From positions 1,426,001 through 1,490,000 of the forward strand of contig NZ_CP157968.1 in assembly GCF_040215725.1 (NCBI RefSeq): a stretch of DNA of 64,000 nucleotides, read 5' to 3'. Each line of letters starts with the position of its first letter. Position 1 is the stretch's first letter. The stretch is from Rhizobium sp. ZPR4 (GTDB lineage Bacteria; Pseudomonadota; Alphaproteobacteria; Rhizobiales; Rhizobiaceae). The notes beneath the pieces are model-generated. The model was not told the origin of the DNA. It saw only the letters and a list, made by a program, of their open reading frames with translations, and made no database searches. A program made the translations under genes and the position numbers. Of the stretch, positions 46,721 through 55,161 are shown in pieces.

Positions 46721-47724
46721 CGCGGATGCCTCAGACGCGGGTTGGCGACGATCGCCAGAATATCGGCCGTCATGTTGAGGAAGATGTAGACGGCGGCGAA
46801 GATCAAGCCGCAGGCCTGGACGACAGGCATGTCGCGCACCGTCACCGCGTCGACCATGTATTGGCCCATGCCGGGATAGACGAAGACGACTTCGACGACG
46901 ACGACTCCGACGATGAGATAGGCAAGGTTCAGCGCGATGACGTTGATGATCGGCGCCAGTGCATTGGGCGCGGCGTGCTTGACGATGGCGCGGAAGGCCG
47001 AGAGCCCCTTCAGCTCCGCCGTCTCCATATAGGCCGAGGACATGACGGACAGAATGGCCGCGCGGGTCATGCGCATCATATGCGCAAGCACGACCAGAAC
47101 CAGGGTCGCGGTCGGAAGCGCGATCGCCTTCAGCCTGTCGGCCAGGCCCATGCCGTCGAACACCGTTGCCGGAAAGGTCGCGACGCCGAATTTCACCGAG
47201 AAGAACATGATGAGGAGATAGCCAATGAAGAATTCCGGTAGCGAGATCGCCGCCAGAGAAATGACGTTGATGATCTTGTCCGGCACGCGGTTTCGATAGT
47301 GGACGGCGAGCATCCCGAGGCAGACGGCGAGCGGCACCGAGATCAACGCAGCAAAGCCGGCCAGAAAGAGTGAATTGCCGAGCCGTTTGCCGATCTGCTC
47401 GCTGACGGAATTCTTGCTCGCCCAGGAGGTGCCGAAATCGCCCTGCACGGCATTGCCGAGCCATTCCACATAGCGGGTGACGACGGGCCGATTGAGGCCG
47501 AGTTCCTCGCGGATATTGGCGACGGCCTGCGGCGTTGCCGACTGGCCAAGATAGGTCGTGGCGAAATCGCCGGGCAAGGCTTCGAGCCCGCCGAAAATCA
47601 GGACGGAGACCGCAAAGAGCAGGATGATGCTGAGCACGCACCGCTCGATAATCAGGGACAGCAGCGGAAAACGCTGCTTGAACCTCAGCCCGGGCAAAAC
47701 GGTTCCGGGGGGCAGATTGGACAT
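46717..47724 (-). CDS. ABC transporter permease (DppB-like)
   Basis: 335 residues with about six helices. The LEALPGDFATTYLGQSATPQAVANIREELGLNRPVVTRYVEWL N-terminal periplasmic loop and the EAA-type segment SVMSSAYMETAELKGLSAFRAIVKHAAPNALAPIIN are typical. It is followed (minus strand) by the DppC-like permease with an ATGA overlap. A 199-base gap with a hairpin and a repeat element separates it from the binding-protein gene upstream. Confidence 0.92.
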   Translation of the reverse strand: MSNLPPGTVLPGLRFKQRFPLLSLIIERCVLSIILLFAVSVLIFGGLEALPGDFATTYLGQSATPQAVANIREELGLNRPVVTRYVEWLGNAVQGDFGTSWASKNSVSEQIGKRLGNSLFLAGFAALISVPLAVCLGMLAVHYRNRVPDKIINVISLAAISLPEFFIGYLLIMFFSVKFGVATFPATVFDGMGLADRLKAIALPTATLVLVVLAHMMRMTRAAILSVMSSAYMETAELKGLSAFRAIVKHAAPNALAPIINVIALNLAYLIVGVVVVEVVFVYPGMGQYMVDAVTVRDMPVVQACGLIFAAVYIFLNMTADILAIVANPRLRHPR

Positions 47725-47742
47725 GGCCGATGCCTCGCACTT

Positions 47743-47850
47743 AGAGCGGTTCCATGTTTTATGGGAATCGCTGAGCCGCTCTATCTTGTTGTTTTACGCA
47801 ATTCCGGACGGAAAGCAGCTGCGCTTTTTTCCGGGAGTTGCTTGAAACGT
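47743..47850. repeat. Rhizobial-type dispersed intergenic palindromic repeat
   Basis: It opens with AGAGCGG (47743-47749) and the matching CCGCTCT (47776-47782), followed by TTTACGCAATTCCGGACGG and then TTTTTTCCGGGAGTTGCTTG. This order of an AGAGCGG-bounded palindrome, CGCAATTCCGGACGGAAA and TTTTCC-GGARTTGCT is what I recall of short dispersed intergenic elements common in Rhizobiaceae. Only one copy is in the window. The end near 47850 is approximate. Confidence 0.6.
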
Positions 47851-47855
47851 TGGGA

Positions 47856-47880
47856 GGACCGCGAAAGGTTTTCGCGGTCC
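47856..47880 (-). terminator. Strong hairpin after the binding-protein gene
   Basis: GGACCGCGAAA (47856-47866) pairs fully with TTTCGCGGTCC (47870-47880): an 11-bp stem with a 3-base loop, 44 bases after the binding-protein stop (minus strand). No clear U tract follows, so it probably stabilises the binding-protein transcript and limits read-through into the permeases. Confidence 0.6.
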
Positions 47881-47923
47881 CGGCTGTGTCAGAGATGAGG
47901 GCGTTTTCGCCCGGCTTCGGGCA

Positions 47924-49513
47924 TCAGGCGTCCAGCCAGACGCGGGTCGCGACGTAGCCGTTCGACATGTCGTTGCCGATATCGTGGACATAGCCCTTCA
48001 CCTGCTTGGTGGAGGCGTTCACGAAATCGTTGAACATCGGCAGGATGACGCCGCCTTCGTCGCGTACCATCATCGCCATGGCGCGGTAGAGCTCCTTGCG
48101 CTTGGCCTCGTCCAGTTCGGAGCGGGCCTGTAGCAGAAGCTTGTCGAAGTCGGGGCGCTTGAAGCGCGTGTCGTTCCAGTCCGCCGTCGACAGATAGGCG
48201 GTGGAATACATCTGGTCCTGCGTCGGTCGTCCGCCCCAGTAGGAGGTGGAGAAGGGCTGGACGTTCCAGACGTTCGTCCAGTAGCCATCGCCCGGTTCGC
48301 GCTTGACCTCGATGTTGATGCCGGCCTTCTTGCAGCTTTCCTGATAGAGGACGGCTGCGTCGACGGCACCGGGGAAGGCGACTTCCGAGGTTCGCAGCAG
48401 CACGGAACCGCTATGACCGGACTTCTTGTAGTGGAAGGCGGCCTTGTCGGGATCGTAGGCGCGTTGCTCGATGCCTTCGGGGAAAAGGGCGTAGGTGCTG
48501 TTGATCGGGAAGTCGTTACCGACCTTGCCGTAGCCGCCGAGAATCTTCTTGACCATGGTCTCACGATCCATGGCGTATTTCAGTGCCAGGCGCAGGTCGT
48601 TGTTGTCGAAGGGCGCCTTGTCGCAATGCATGATGAAGACGTAGTGGCCGCGACCGGCGGTGGACAGGATTTCGACGGTCGGCGCGCGCTTCAGAAGATC
48701 CACGGTCTTCGGATCGACGCGGTTGATGTAATGAACCTGTCCGGACGAAAGCGCCGCGATACGCGCCGTCGCGTCGTTCATGCAGATGATTTCGACGCTG
48801 TCGACGAAGCCGCGGTCGGTGCGCCAGTCGTCCTTGTTGCGCTCGAAGGTGGCGCGCACGCCGGGCTCGAAGCTGACCTGCTTGTAGGGACCGGTGCCGA
48901 TCGAGGCTAAGGGATCGTCATAGCCACCATTCGGTTGGATGACGAGGTGATAGTCGGTCAGGAGCAACGGCATGTCGGCGTTGCCCTCGGTCAGCGTCAG
49001 GACGAGATTGTCGCCGTCAGCCTTGATCTCCTTGATCGACTTCATGACGCCGAGAGCGCCCGATTCCGATTTCGCATCCGTATGACGCTTGAGCGTGGCG
49101 ACGACGTCGTCGATCGTCAGGTCCTTGCCATTATGGAATTTGACGCCCTTGCGGATCTTGAAGGTCCAGGTCGCCGCATCCTTCGACGGCTCCCAGGATT
49201 CTGCGAGCGAGGGAACGGCGGCACCCGTCAGCGGGTGGGATTCCACCAGCATGTCGCCCCAGCAGCGGCCGATGCAGAACATCACTTGCGACAGGAATTT
49301 CGCCGGGTCCTTGGAATCGGTTGCAGCACCGCCTTCAAGGCCAAGCTTGAGATGACCGCCGCGTTTCGGCTCGGCCGCCATTGCACTTTCGGTAAAGAGT
49401 TTGTCGGCGAGCGCCAAAGTTACGCCCGCAGCCATGGCGCGTCCCATGAATTCGCGGCGGTTAAGCCCGCCCGCGGTGACGCGGCTTGCCAGATACTTCG
49501 TATAGTCGTTCAT
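47924..49513 (-). CDS. ABC transporter substrate-binding protein, family 5, Tat-exported
   Basis: 529 residues from the ATG at 49513 (MNDYTKYLASRVTAGG), with AAGGA nine bases upstream. Twin-arginine signal LNRREFMGRAMAAGVTLALADKLF, cut near AMAAEP. The mature part contains KRGGHLKLGLEGGAATDSKDP, LAESWEPSKDAATWTFKIRKGVKFHNGKDLT and the RRP-like RLALKYAMDRETMVKKILGGYGKVGNDFPIN block. It is a paralogue of the gene at 40382-41962. It heads the operon with two permeases and the fused ATPase and lies 126 bases after the CaiD-like gene, so a betaine/carnitine-type ligand is plausible. Confidence 0.92.
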   Translation of the reverse strand: MNDYTKYLASRVTAGGLNRREFMGRAMAAGVTLALADKLFTESAMAAEPKRGGHLKLGLEGGAATDSKDPAKFLSQVMFCIGRCWGDMLVESHPLTGAAVPSLAESWEPSKDAATWTFKIRKGVKFHNGKDLTIDDVVATLKRHTDAKSESGALGVMKSIKEIKADGDNLVLTLTEGNADMPLLLTDYHLVIQPNGGYDDPLASIGTGPYKQVSFEPGVRATFERNKDDWRTDRGFVDSVEIICMNDATARIAALSSGQVHYINRVDPKTVDLLKRAPTVEILSTAGRGHYVFIMHCDKAPFDNNDLRLALKYAMDRETMVKKILGGYGKVGNDFPINSTYALFPEGIEQRAYDPDKAAFHYKKSGHSGSVLLRTSEVAFPGAVDAAVLYQESCKKAGINIEVKREPGDGYWTNVWNVQPFSTSYWGGRPTQDQMYSTAYLSTADWNDTRFKRPDFDKLLLQARSELDEAKRKELYRAMAMMVRDEGGVILPMFNDFVNASTKQVKGYVHDIGNDMSNGYVATRVWLDA

Positions 49514-49639
49514 TCCCCTGTTCCTTCTTCTTGCCGTGTTGACAAAGCTCCCGAACAAGCCACTTCAGGTCTCGGTTCCTCTTCCGCCTGAAGCCTGTTG
49601 CCCGCGAGCATGCGGGAAATTCAGCGGTTGCCGCCGCCT

Positions 49640-50422
49640 TTATCTTCCTTTCCAGATTGGGGCTCGCTTCTCCGCAAAAGCCCGTGCGCCTTCCAATTGA
49701 TCTTCACTCGAATAGAGGACGTCGACGGTCGCAAACTGCCGTTTGGTGATCTTGTTCATGGCAGTCTGGAACGTCGAACCCTCCGCTTCACGAACGATTT
49801 CCTTGATCGCCGCATAGACGAGCGGCGGCCCGCTTGTGAGCAGGCGGGCCAGTTCCCAAGTCCTGTCCATCAGCTTGTCGGCCATGACGATCTCGTTGAC
49901 GAAGCCCCAGCGATGGGCCTCCTCGACATTGAGCCAGCGACCGGTCAGCAGCATGTCCATGGCAATGTGATGGGGGATGCGCTTCGGCAGCTTGATCGAT
50001 GCCGCGTCGGCGACGGTGCCCGAGCGGATCTCGGGCAAGGCGAAAGTGGCGTGCGGGGCGGCGATGATAAGATCGGTCGACAGCGCGATCTCCAGCCCGC
50101 CGCCGCAACAGATGCCGTTGACGGCGCAAATGATTGGCTTGTTGAGGTCGCGCAGCTCCTGCAGGCCGCCGAAGCCGCCGACACCGTAGTCGCCATCGAC
50201 CGCGTCGCCGGCTGCCGCCGCCTTCAGATCCCAGCCGGCCGAAAAGAATTTCTCGCCGGCACCGGTGACGATGGCAACGCGCAGATCCGGATTGTCGCGA
50301 AAGTCGCGAAAGATCAGCCCCATCTTGCGGCTGGTCGCCAGATCGATGGAGTTGGCTTTCGGCCGGTCGATAATGACCTCAAGGATGCCGTCCACGCTTC
50401 GCGTTCGAATGGGGTCTTGCAA
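49640..50422 (-). CDS. caiD: Enoyl-CoA hydratase, CaiD-like (crotonobetainyl-CoA hydratase)
   Basis: 260 residues from a TTG start at 50422; GGAGG, overlapping the upstream stop codon, lies ten bases before it. Crotonase fold with DRPKANSIDLATSRKMG, RVAIVTGAGEKFFSAGWDLKAAAAG (oxyanion hole) and GICCGGGLEIALSTDLI, ending AFAEKRAPIWKGR. GAGEKFFSAGWDLKAAA and the tail match E. coli CaiD (carnitinyl-CoA dehydratase) closely from memory. Likely role: reversible hydration of crotonobetainyl-CoA to L-carnitinyl-CoA. Last enzyme gene of the packed minus-strand array. Confidence 0.85.
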   Translation of the reverse strand: MQDPIRTRSVDGILEVIIDRPKANSIDLATSRKMGLIFRDFRDNPDLRVAIVTGAGEKFFSAGWDLKAAAAGDAVDGDYGVGGFGGLQELRDLNKPIICAVNGICCGGGLEIALSTDLIIAAPHATFALPEIRSGTVADAASIKLPKRIPHHIAMDMLLTGRWLNVEEAHRWGFVNEIVMADKLMDRTWELARLLTSGPPLVYAAIKEIVREAEGSTFQTAMNKITKRQFATVDVLYSSEDQLEGARAFAEKRAPIWKGR

Positions 50423-50428
50423 CTTCCG

Positions 50429-52486
50429 CTACCTCCTTCGCCGGATGAGGGCATCCGCGGCAACGACGCCGCGGGATTCTGCTAGGACCATCAATGGATT
50501 AATGTCCAGTTCTTCAAGCTTTGCAGCATTCTTTACGACATATTCTGCCGCTGATAGGACGGCGTCGGCAACGATTTCGAGGCTGCTGCCTTTATTGCCG
50601 CGATAACCCTCGATCAATTTGCGGATCTTCAGCCGCGAAATCCGCTCCAGGACCTCGGCTTTCGTGGCTGGAAGCGGCAAAACAACGGAATCTTCAAGCA
50701 ATTCCACGAGAATTCCGCCTGCGCCGACCGTCAGCGTCAGGCCGACGACCGGATCGCGGACGGCACCGACGATGAGCTCCGCAATAGGACGATCGACCAT
50801 CCGTTCGACGAGGAAGCCACGAGCGACACCTGCCATGCTTTCGGCCGCATCTATGACGGCATTCCTATCCCATAGGTTGAGCTTGACGGCGCCGACTTCG
50901 GACTTGTGCTCGACGCCGAGCGCCTTGAGCGCAACAGGGAAACCGAGTTGCTCCGCGCGGTCGGCTGCCTCGCTTGCGGTTTGAGCGGTCTTGCCGAGGG
51001 GGACCACAAGGCCTGAGGCTGCGAGCTCGGCCTTGGCTTCGGCCTCGGTCAAGGTCTCGACTTCACCCGCCCCGGGGCGTGCGCTGACAAGCGGAAATGG
51101 CTGCGGCTTCTTCCAGGCATCGGCGATGCCGCTCGCAATATCTGCCGCCGCCAGCGCCTCGCTGATGCCGCAGAGCGGCACCATGCCGGCTTCGATCAGT
51201 TGGGTGGCGATCGCCTCGGGCATGTTTTCCGGCAGCGTCGCCAGAATGCCGGCGCGAGCGCCGGTCTGCTTGGCGGCAGCAGTAACGGCGGAAACCGTGA
51301 TCATCCAGTCCGCGCCGTCGCAGCGATCTTCACGCGGGAAATCGAGGACAAGCAGATTGAGGGCATAGCCGCCGGCGAACATGGCGCTGAAAGCCGCCGT
51401 CTGTCGTGCCAGATCGCCCCAGACGAAGGTGTGATAATCGAGGGGATTGGAGAGCGTCACCATCTGGCCGAGGCTTGCGCGCAGGGCCGGAAGCTGTTCG
51501 GGCTTCAGGGCACGAAATTCGACATTCCTGCCGACGGCAGCATCGGCCATCAGGGAGGCCTCGCCGCCCGAACAGCTCATCGAGGAGATCGCATTGCTCT
51601 CAAGCGGACCCGCGACATGCAGCAGTTTCAGCGTTTCGATGAGTTCCGGCAGTGTCGCGACGCGGCCGATGCCGAGACGGTCGAGAACGGCACCGGCCAC
51701 CGCATCGCTGCCGGCAAGCGAGGCCGTATGCGAAACGGTGGCGCGCTGCGCCTGTTCGGATTTGCCAATCTTCAGTGCTACGACCGGCTTCTTCAGCTCT
51801 CGGGCGCGCATGGCAAGGGCTTCCAGCGCCCGGATATCGCCAAAGCCTTCGATATGCAGGCCGACCGCGGTGACGCGGGGGTCTTCAAGGACCGCTTGGG
51901 CAAGGTTCGAAAGGCTGGTCTGGGCCTGATTGCCTGCGGTCATCAGATAGCTGATGGGCAGGCCGCGCCTCTGCATGCTGAGATTGATGGCTATATTGGA
52001 GGATTGCGTAAGGATCGCAACGCCGCGCTCGGTCCTAACAATGCCGTGCTGATCGGGCCAGAGCAGGGCACCGTCGAGGCCGTTGATCATGCCGTAGCAA
52101 TTTGGCCCAACGATCGGCATGTTACCAGCCGCTTCGACCAGCGCGCGCTGCAAATCCGCGCCGTCAGCCAGTTCCGCGACCGCCTCGCTGAAGCCTGAGG
52201 CATAGCAGACGGCGCCGCCGGCGCGCCTTGCTGCAAGGTTGCGGATGATATCGATGGTCAGCGCCCGGTTGACGCCGACAAAGGCGGCGTCGGGCGCGCC
52301 AGGCAGATCCGCCACCGATCGATAGCAACGGCGACCGAGCACACTTTCCTGCGTCGGATGCACCGGCCAGATTTCACCGGCAAATCCCATGAGGTCGCAT
52401 TGCTCGATGACGCGTCGTGCCTCTCTGCCGCCGAAAACGGCGATGGTTCTGGGTCGGATCAGGCGGTCGAGCGAGCGCGGTGTCAT
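50429..52486 (-). CDS. ADP-forming acyl-CoA synthetase family (acetate-CoA ligase type), betaine substrate likely
   Basis: 685 residues from the ATG at 52486; the open frame further upstream overlaps the dehydrogenase gene. Three parts: CoA-binding Rossmann domain at the N-terminus (RPRTIAVFGGREARRVIEQCDLMGFAGEIWPVHPTQESVLG), succinyl-CoA-ligase-like middle with the probable phosphohistidine in SHTASLAGSDAV and SCSGGEASLMAD, and a C-terminal ATP-grasp_5 domain (GFPVALKALGVEHKSEVGAVKLNL, then LELDINPLMV-type end). It would activate an acid to its CoA ester using ATP, giving ADP. Placed between the acyl-CoA dehydrogenase and CaiD-like genes, it could activate gamma-butyrobetaine, crotonobetaine or carnitine in place of an AMP-forming CaiC. 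Confidence 0.85.
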   Translation of the reverse strand: MTPRSLDRLIRPRTIAVFGGREARRVIEQCDLMGFAGEIWPVHPTQESVLGRRCYRSVADLPGAPDAAFVGVNRALTIDIIRNLAARRAGGAVCYASGFSEAVAELADGADLQRALVEAAGNMPIVGPNCYGMINGLDGALLWPDQHGIVRTERGVAILTQSSNIAINLSMQRRGLPISYLMTAGNQAQTSLSNLAQAVLEDPRVTAVGLHIEGFGDIRALEALAMRARELKKPVVALKIGKSEQAQRATVSHTASLAGSDAVAGAVLDRLGIGRVATLPELIETLKLLHVAGPLESNAISSMSCSGGEASLMADAAVGRNVEFRALKPEQLPALRASLGQMVTLSNPLDYHTFVWGDLARQTAAFSAMFAGGYALNLLVLDFPREDRCDGADWMITVSAVTAAAKQTGARAGILATLPENMPEAIATQLIEAGMVPLCGISEALAAADIASGIADAWKKPQPFPLVSARPGAGEVETLTEAEAKAELAASGLVVPLGKTAQTASEAADRAEQLGFPVALKALGVEHKSEVGAVKLNLWDRNAVIDAAESMAGVARGFLVERMVDRPIAELIVGAVRDPVVGLTLTVGAGGILVELLEDSVVLPLPATKAEVLERISRLKIRKLIEGYRGNKGSSLEIVADAVLSAAEYVVKNAAKLEELDINPLMVLAESRGVVAADALIRRRR

Positions 52487-52490
52487 GGGC

Positions 52491-53651
52491 TCATGCTCCG
52501 AACGGCCGAAGCAGGTCACGGCTGATGATGTGCCGTTGTATCTCGGACGTGCCGTCCCAGATGCGCTCGACACGGGCATCGCGCCAGAAGCGGGCGAGCG
52601 GCAGGTCGTCCATCAATCCCATGCCGCCAAAGATCTGGATCGCCTCGTCGGTGACACGAGCAAGCATTTCCGAAGCGTAGAGCTTGGCAGACGCGATCTC
52701 GCGATTGGCGGGCAGGCCGGCATCGAGCTTCCAGGCGGCCGACAGCGTCAGCAGATCGGCAGCGTCGATCTCGGTGATCATGTCGGCAAGCTTGAACGAC
52801 ACGCCCTGATTGGCGCCGATCGGTTTGCCGAATTGCTTGCGCTCAGCCGCATAGGGCAGGGCCAGATCGAAGACACGGCGAGCCCGGCCGACGCAGGTGG
52901 CGGCCACTGTCAGGCGTGTTCCATAGAGCCATTGATTGGCAAGATCGAAGCCGCGATGCACTTCGCCCAGCACCTGCGATTTCGGCAGACGGCAATCGGT
53001 GAAGTTCAAAATGCAGTTGTGGTAGCCACGGTGTGAAACCGAGTCATAGCCTTTCAGAATATCGAAGCCCGGTGTGCCGCGGTCGACCAGGAAGGCGGTG
53101 ATCTTCTTCTTGACGCCCCGATGCGTATCCTCCTCACCAGTCGCGGCAAAGACGATGACGAAATCGGCGACATCGGCGTGCGAGATGAAATGCTTCGTGC
53201 CGTTGAGCACGAAATCATCGCCATCCTGCCGTGCCGCGCACTTCATGCCACGCATGTCGGAGCCGGCATCCGGTTCGGTGATGGCGAGCGCATCGATTTT
53301 CTCGCCGCGCACCGCCGGCATAAGATAGCGCTCGCGCTGCTCGCCCTCACAGGCCATCAGGATACCGGATGGGCGCCCGAAGAAGACGGTGAGCCCAAGG
53401 GAACCGCGACCAAGCTCGCGTTCGACGAGCGTAAAGGTTAGGTGATCAAGCCCGGCACCACCGATCTCTTCGGGGAAATTGCAGGCATAGAAGCCGAGCT
53501 CGATACATTTGCGCCGGATCTCGTTTCCGATTTCAGACGGCACGATGCCGGTGCGTTCAACCTCGTTCTCGTGCGGATAGATCTCCGTCTCGACGAAGTC
53601 TCTGACCGTCTTGACGATCATCTCTTGTTCTTCGCTGAGTCCGAAATTCAC
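52491..53651 (-). CDS. Acyl-CoA dehydrogenase (candidate gamma-butyrobetainyl-CoA dehydrogenase)
   Basis: 386 residues from a GTG start at 53651, with AGGAGG eight bases upstream. Full-length acyl-CoA dehydrogenase: N-terminal helices, ALAITEPDAGSDMRGMKCAA (flavin strand), GTKHFISHADVADF, and C-terminal FGKPIGANQGVSFKLADM, IQIFGGMGLMDDLP and RIWDGTSEIQRHI. The usual catalytic Glu of the YEGT motif is Asp366 here. In context it could oxidise gamma-butyrobetainyl-CoA to crotonobetainyl-CoA. It lies four bases from the ligase gene downstream. Confidence 0.87.
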   Translation of the reverse strand: MNFGLSEEQEMIVKTVRDFVETEIYPHENEVERTGIVPSEIGNEIRRKCIELGFYACNFPEEIGGAGLDHLTFTLVERELGRGSLGLTVFFGRPSGILMACEGEQRERYLMPAVRGEKIDALAITEPDAGSDMRGMKCAARQDGDDFVLNGTKHFISHADVADFVIVFAATGEEDTHRGVKKKITAFLVDRGTPGFDILKGYDSVSHRGYHNCILNFTDCRLPKSQVLGEVHRGFDLANQWLYGTRLTVAATCVGRARRVFDLALPYAAERKQFGKPIGANQGVSFKLADMITEIDAADLLTLSAAWKLDAGLPANREIASAKLYASEMLARVTDEAIQIFGGMGLMDDLPLARFWRDARVERIWDGTSEIQRHIISRDLLRPFGA

Positions 53652-53663
53652 GATCGCTTCCTC

Positions 53664-55154
53664 CTAGCGTTTTTGTCCCACATGACGGCCGGCTCCCTCC
53701 GGCGTGTTCAAGGCTGCGTGCGCGGCGGCAATCGGCCTCAGCTTCGCCAGCACCTCCTCCGGTGCGGCAACGGCTCTGCCTGCCTTCGCATCAACATGCA
53801 ACAGCATCTGTTCCGCCGTGGCGATTACGTCGCCGCTCGCGGTGTCGTACAGCGCGTGGAAGACATGCAGCCGCTTTTCGTCCGATGCGAGGATCTGCGC
53901 GGTCGAATGGATGGCCTGTCCGAGCTTGGCTTCGCCAAGATGGCGAATATGGGTCTCCACCGTGTAGTAGCTATGGCCGCGCTCGACATAATTGAGATCG
54001 ACGCCGATCAGGCGCAGCAGCGCATCCGACGTGTCGCCGAAGACCTGCAGATAGCGATGCTCGGTCATGTGGCCGTTATAGTCGACCCATGCCGGGCTGA
54101 CCTTGGTGTCGATCAGGCGCAGCGGTCTTGTAACGTCCAGCGTCTCTTTCTTGCCCCCGCCGGCTGCCCAAAGATGTTGCTCGAAATCCTTCAGCAGCTT
54201 GCCGGCGCCCCAGCCCTTGCCGCCATGGCTTGCCTTGAGGCTCTGGAAGATGCCGACGAGATTTTCGTCGCGGATGCGCTCGAGTTCGCGGATCGACAGG
54301 CCATCCGCTTGTTCGTCCGACTGCTGGCCGATCTTTTCGACAAGGGCATCGTCGAGATCGACGACATCCATCAGCTTGGTCCAGTTCCATTGCAGGGCAG
54401 GGCCGAACTGCGCCAGGAAGTGACGCATGCCCGCTTCGCCGCCTGCGATGCGATAGGTCTGGAACAGGCCCATCTGCGCCCAGCGCAGGCCGAAGGAGTA
54501 GCGGATGACATCATCAAGCGTCTCGACGGTGCAGATATCGTCCTTGATCAGCCACAGCGCCTCGCGCCAGAGGGCTTCCAGCAGGCGGTCGCCGACGAAA
54601 GCCTCGATCTCCTTGGCGATATGCACGCCCTTCATGCCGATGGGCGGCAGGCGCTCCATCGCCGCCTGGATGGTCGCGGCGCTGGTCTTTTCGCCGCCGA
54701 CGATCTCGACGAGCGGTAGGAGATAGACGGGATTATAGGGATGGGCGACGAACAGGCGCTCGGGATGACGCATGTCGCGTTGCAGGTCGGTCGGCAGCAG
54801 CCCCGACGTGGATGAGCCGATCAGCGCATCCGGCTTTGCCGCCGCATCGATCTGCGTCAGCACATTGCGCTTGAGATCGAGCCGCTCGGGCACGCTTTCC
54901 TGGATCCAGTCGGCGCCGGCGACGGCCGCTTCCAGCGTATCCCTGAATGTCAGTTTGCCGCGTGGCGGAAGCGGTGCGCCGGTGAGCATCGCATAGGCTT
55001 TTTCGGCATTCGCCAAAACCTCGCCGACGATGCGGGTTGCCTCCGGGTGCGGATCGTAGACATCGACATCGATGCCCGCGAGCAGGAAGCGGGCGATCCA
55101 TCCGCCGCCGATGACGCCGCCGCCGATGCAGGCCGCCTTGTTGATCTTGGTCAT
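53664..55154 (-). CDS. lcdH: L-carnitine dehydrogenase fused to a hotdog thioesterase
   Basis: 496 residues. Residues 1-320 form a 3-hydroxyacyl-CoA-dehydrogenase-type NAD enzyme: GGGVIGGGW at 11-19, GSSTSGLLPTDLQ, HPYNPVYLLPLVEIVGG (catalytic His region) and EAFVGDRLLEALWREAL. Residues 340 to 480 form a hotdog thioesterase: VDYNGHMTEHRYLQVFGD and ETHIRHLGEAKLGQAI. This fusion is the known arrangement of bacterial L-carnitine dehydrogenase with betainyl-CoA thioesterase: L-carnitine to 3-dehydrocarnitine at one end, betainyl-CoA to glycine betaine at the other. It is 7 bases after the BKACE gene, whose reaction links the two. Confidence 0.92.
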   Translation of the reverse strand: MTKINKAACIGGGVIGGGWIARFLLAGIDVDVYDPHPEATRIVGEVLANAEKAYAMLTGAPLPPRGKLTFRDTLEAAVAGADWIQESVPERLDLKRNVLTQIDAAAKPDALIGSSTSGLLPTDLQRDMRHPERLFVAHPYNPVYLLPLVEIVGGEKTSAATIQAAMERLPPIGMKGVHIAKEIEAFVGDRLLEALWREALWLIKDDICTVETLDDVIRYSFGLRWAQMGLFQTYRIAGGEAGMRHFLAQFGPALQWNWTKLMDVVDLDDALVEKIGQQSDEQADGLSIRELERIRDENLVGIFQSLKASHGGKGWGAGKLLKDFEQHLWAAGGGKKETLDVTRPLRLIDTKVSPAWVDYNGHMTEHRYLQVFGDTSDALLRLIGVDLNYVERGHSYYTVETHIRHLGEAKLGQAIHSTAQILASDEKRLHVFHALYDTASGDVIATAEQMLLHVDAKAGRAVAAPEEVLAKLRPIAAAHAALNTPEGAGRHVGQKR

Positions 55155-55161
55155 CGGGGCC

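Noticed and set aside
46721..47740. N-terminal extension of the DppC-like permease frame to 47740
   Set aside because: The upstream part lies entirely over the DppB-like gene in another frame and shows no membrane segments; the permease starts with a clear helix at 46720.
53442..54719. Plus-strand 425-codon frame opposite the carnitine dehydrogenase and acyl-CoA dehydrogenase genes
   Set aside because: Antisense shadow; the minus-strand proteins match known families along their full length.
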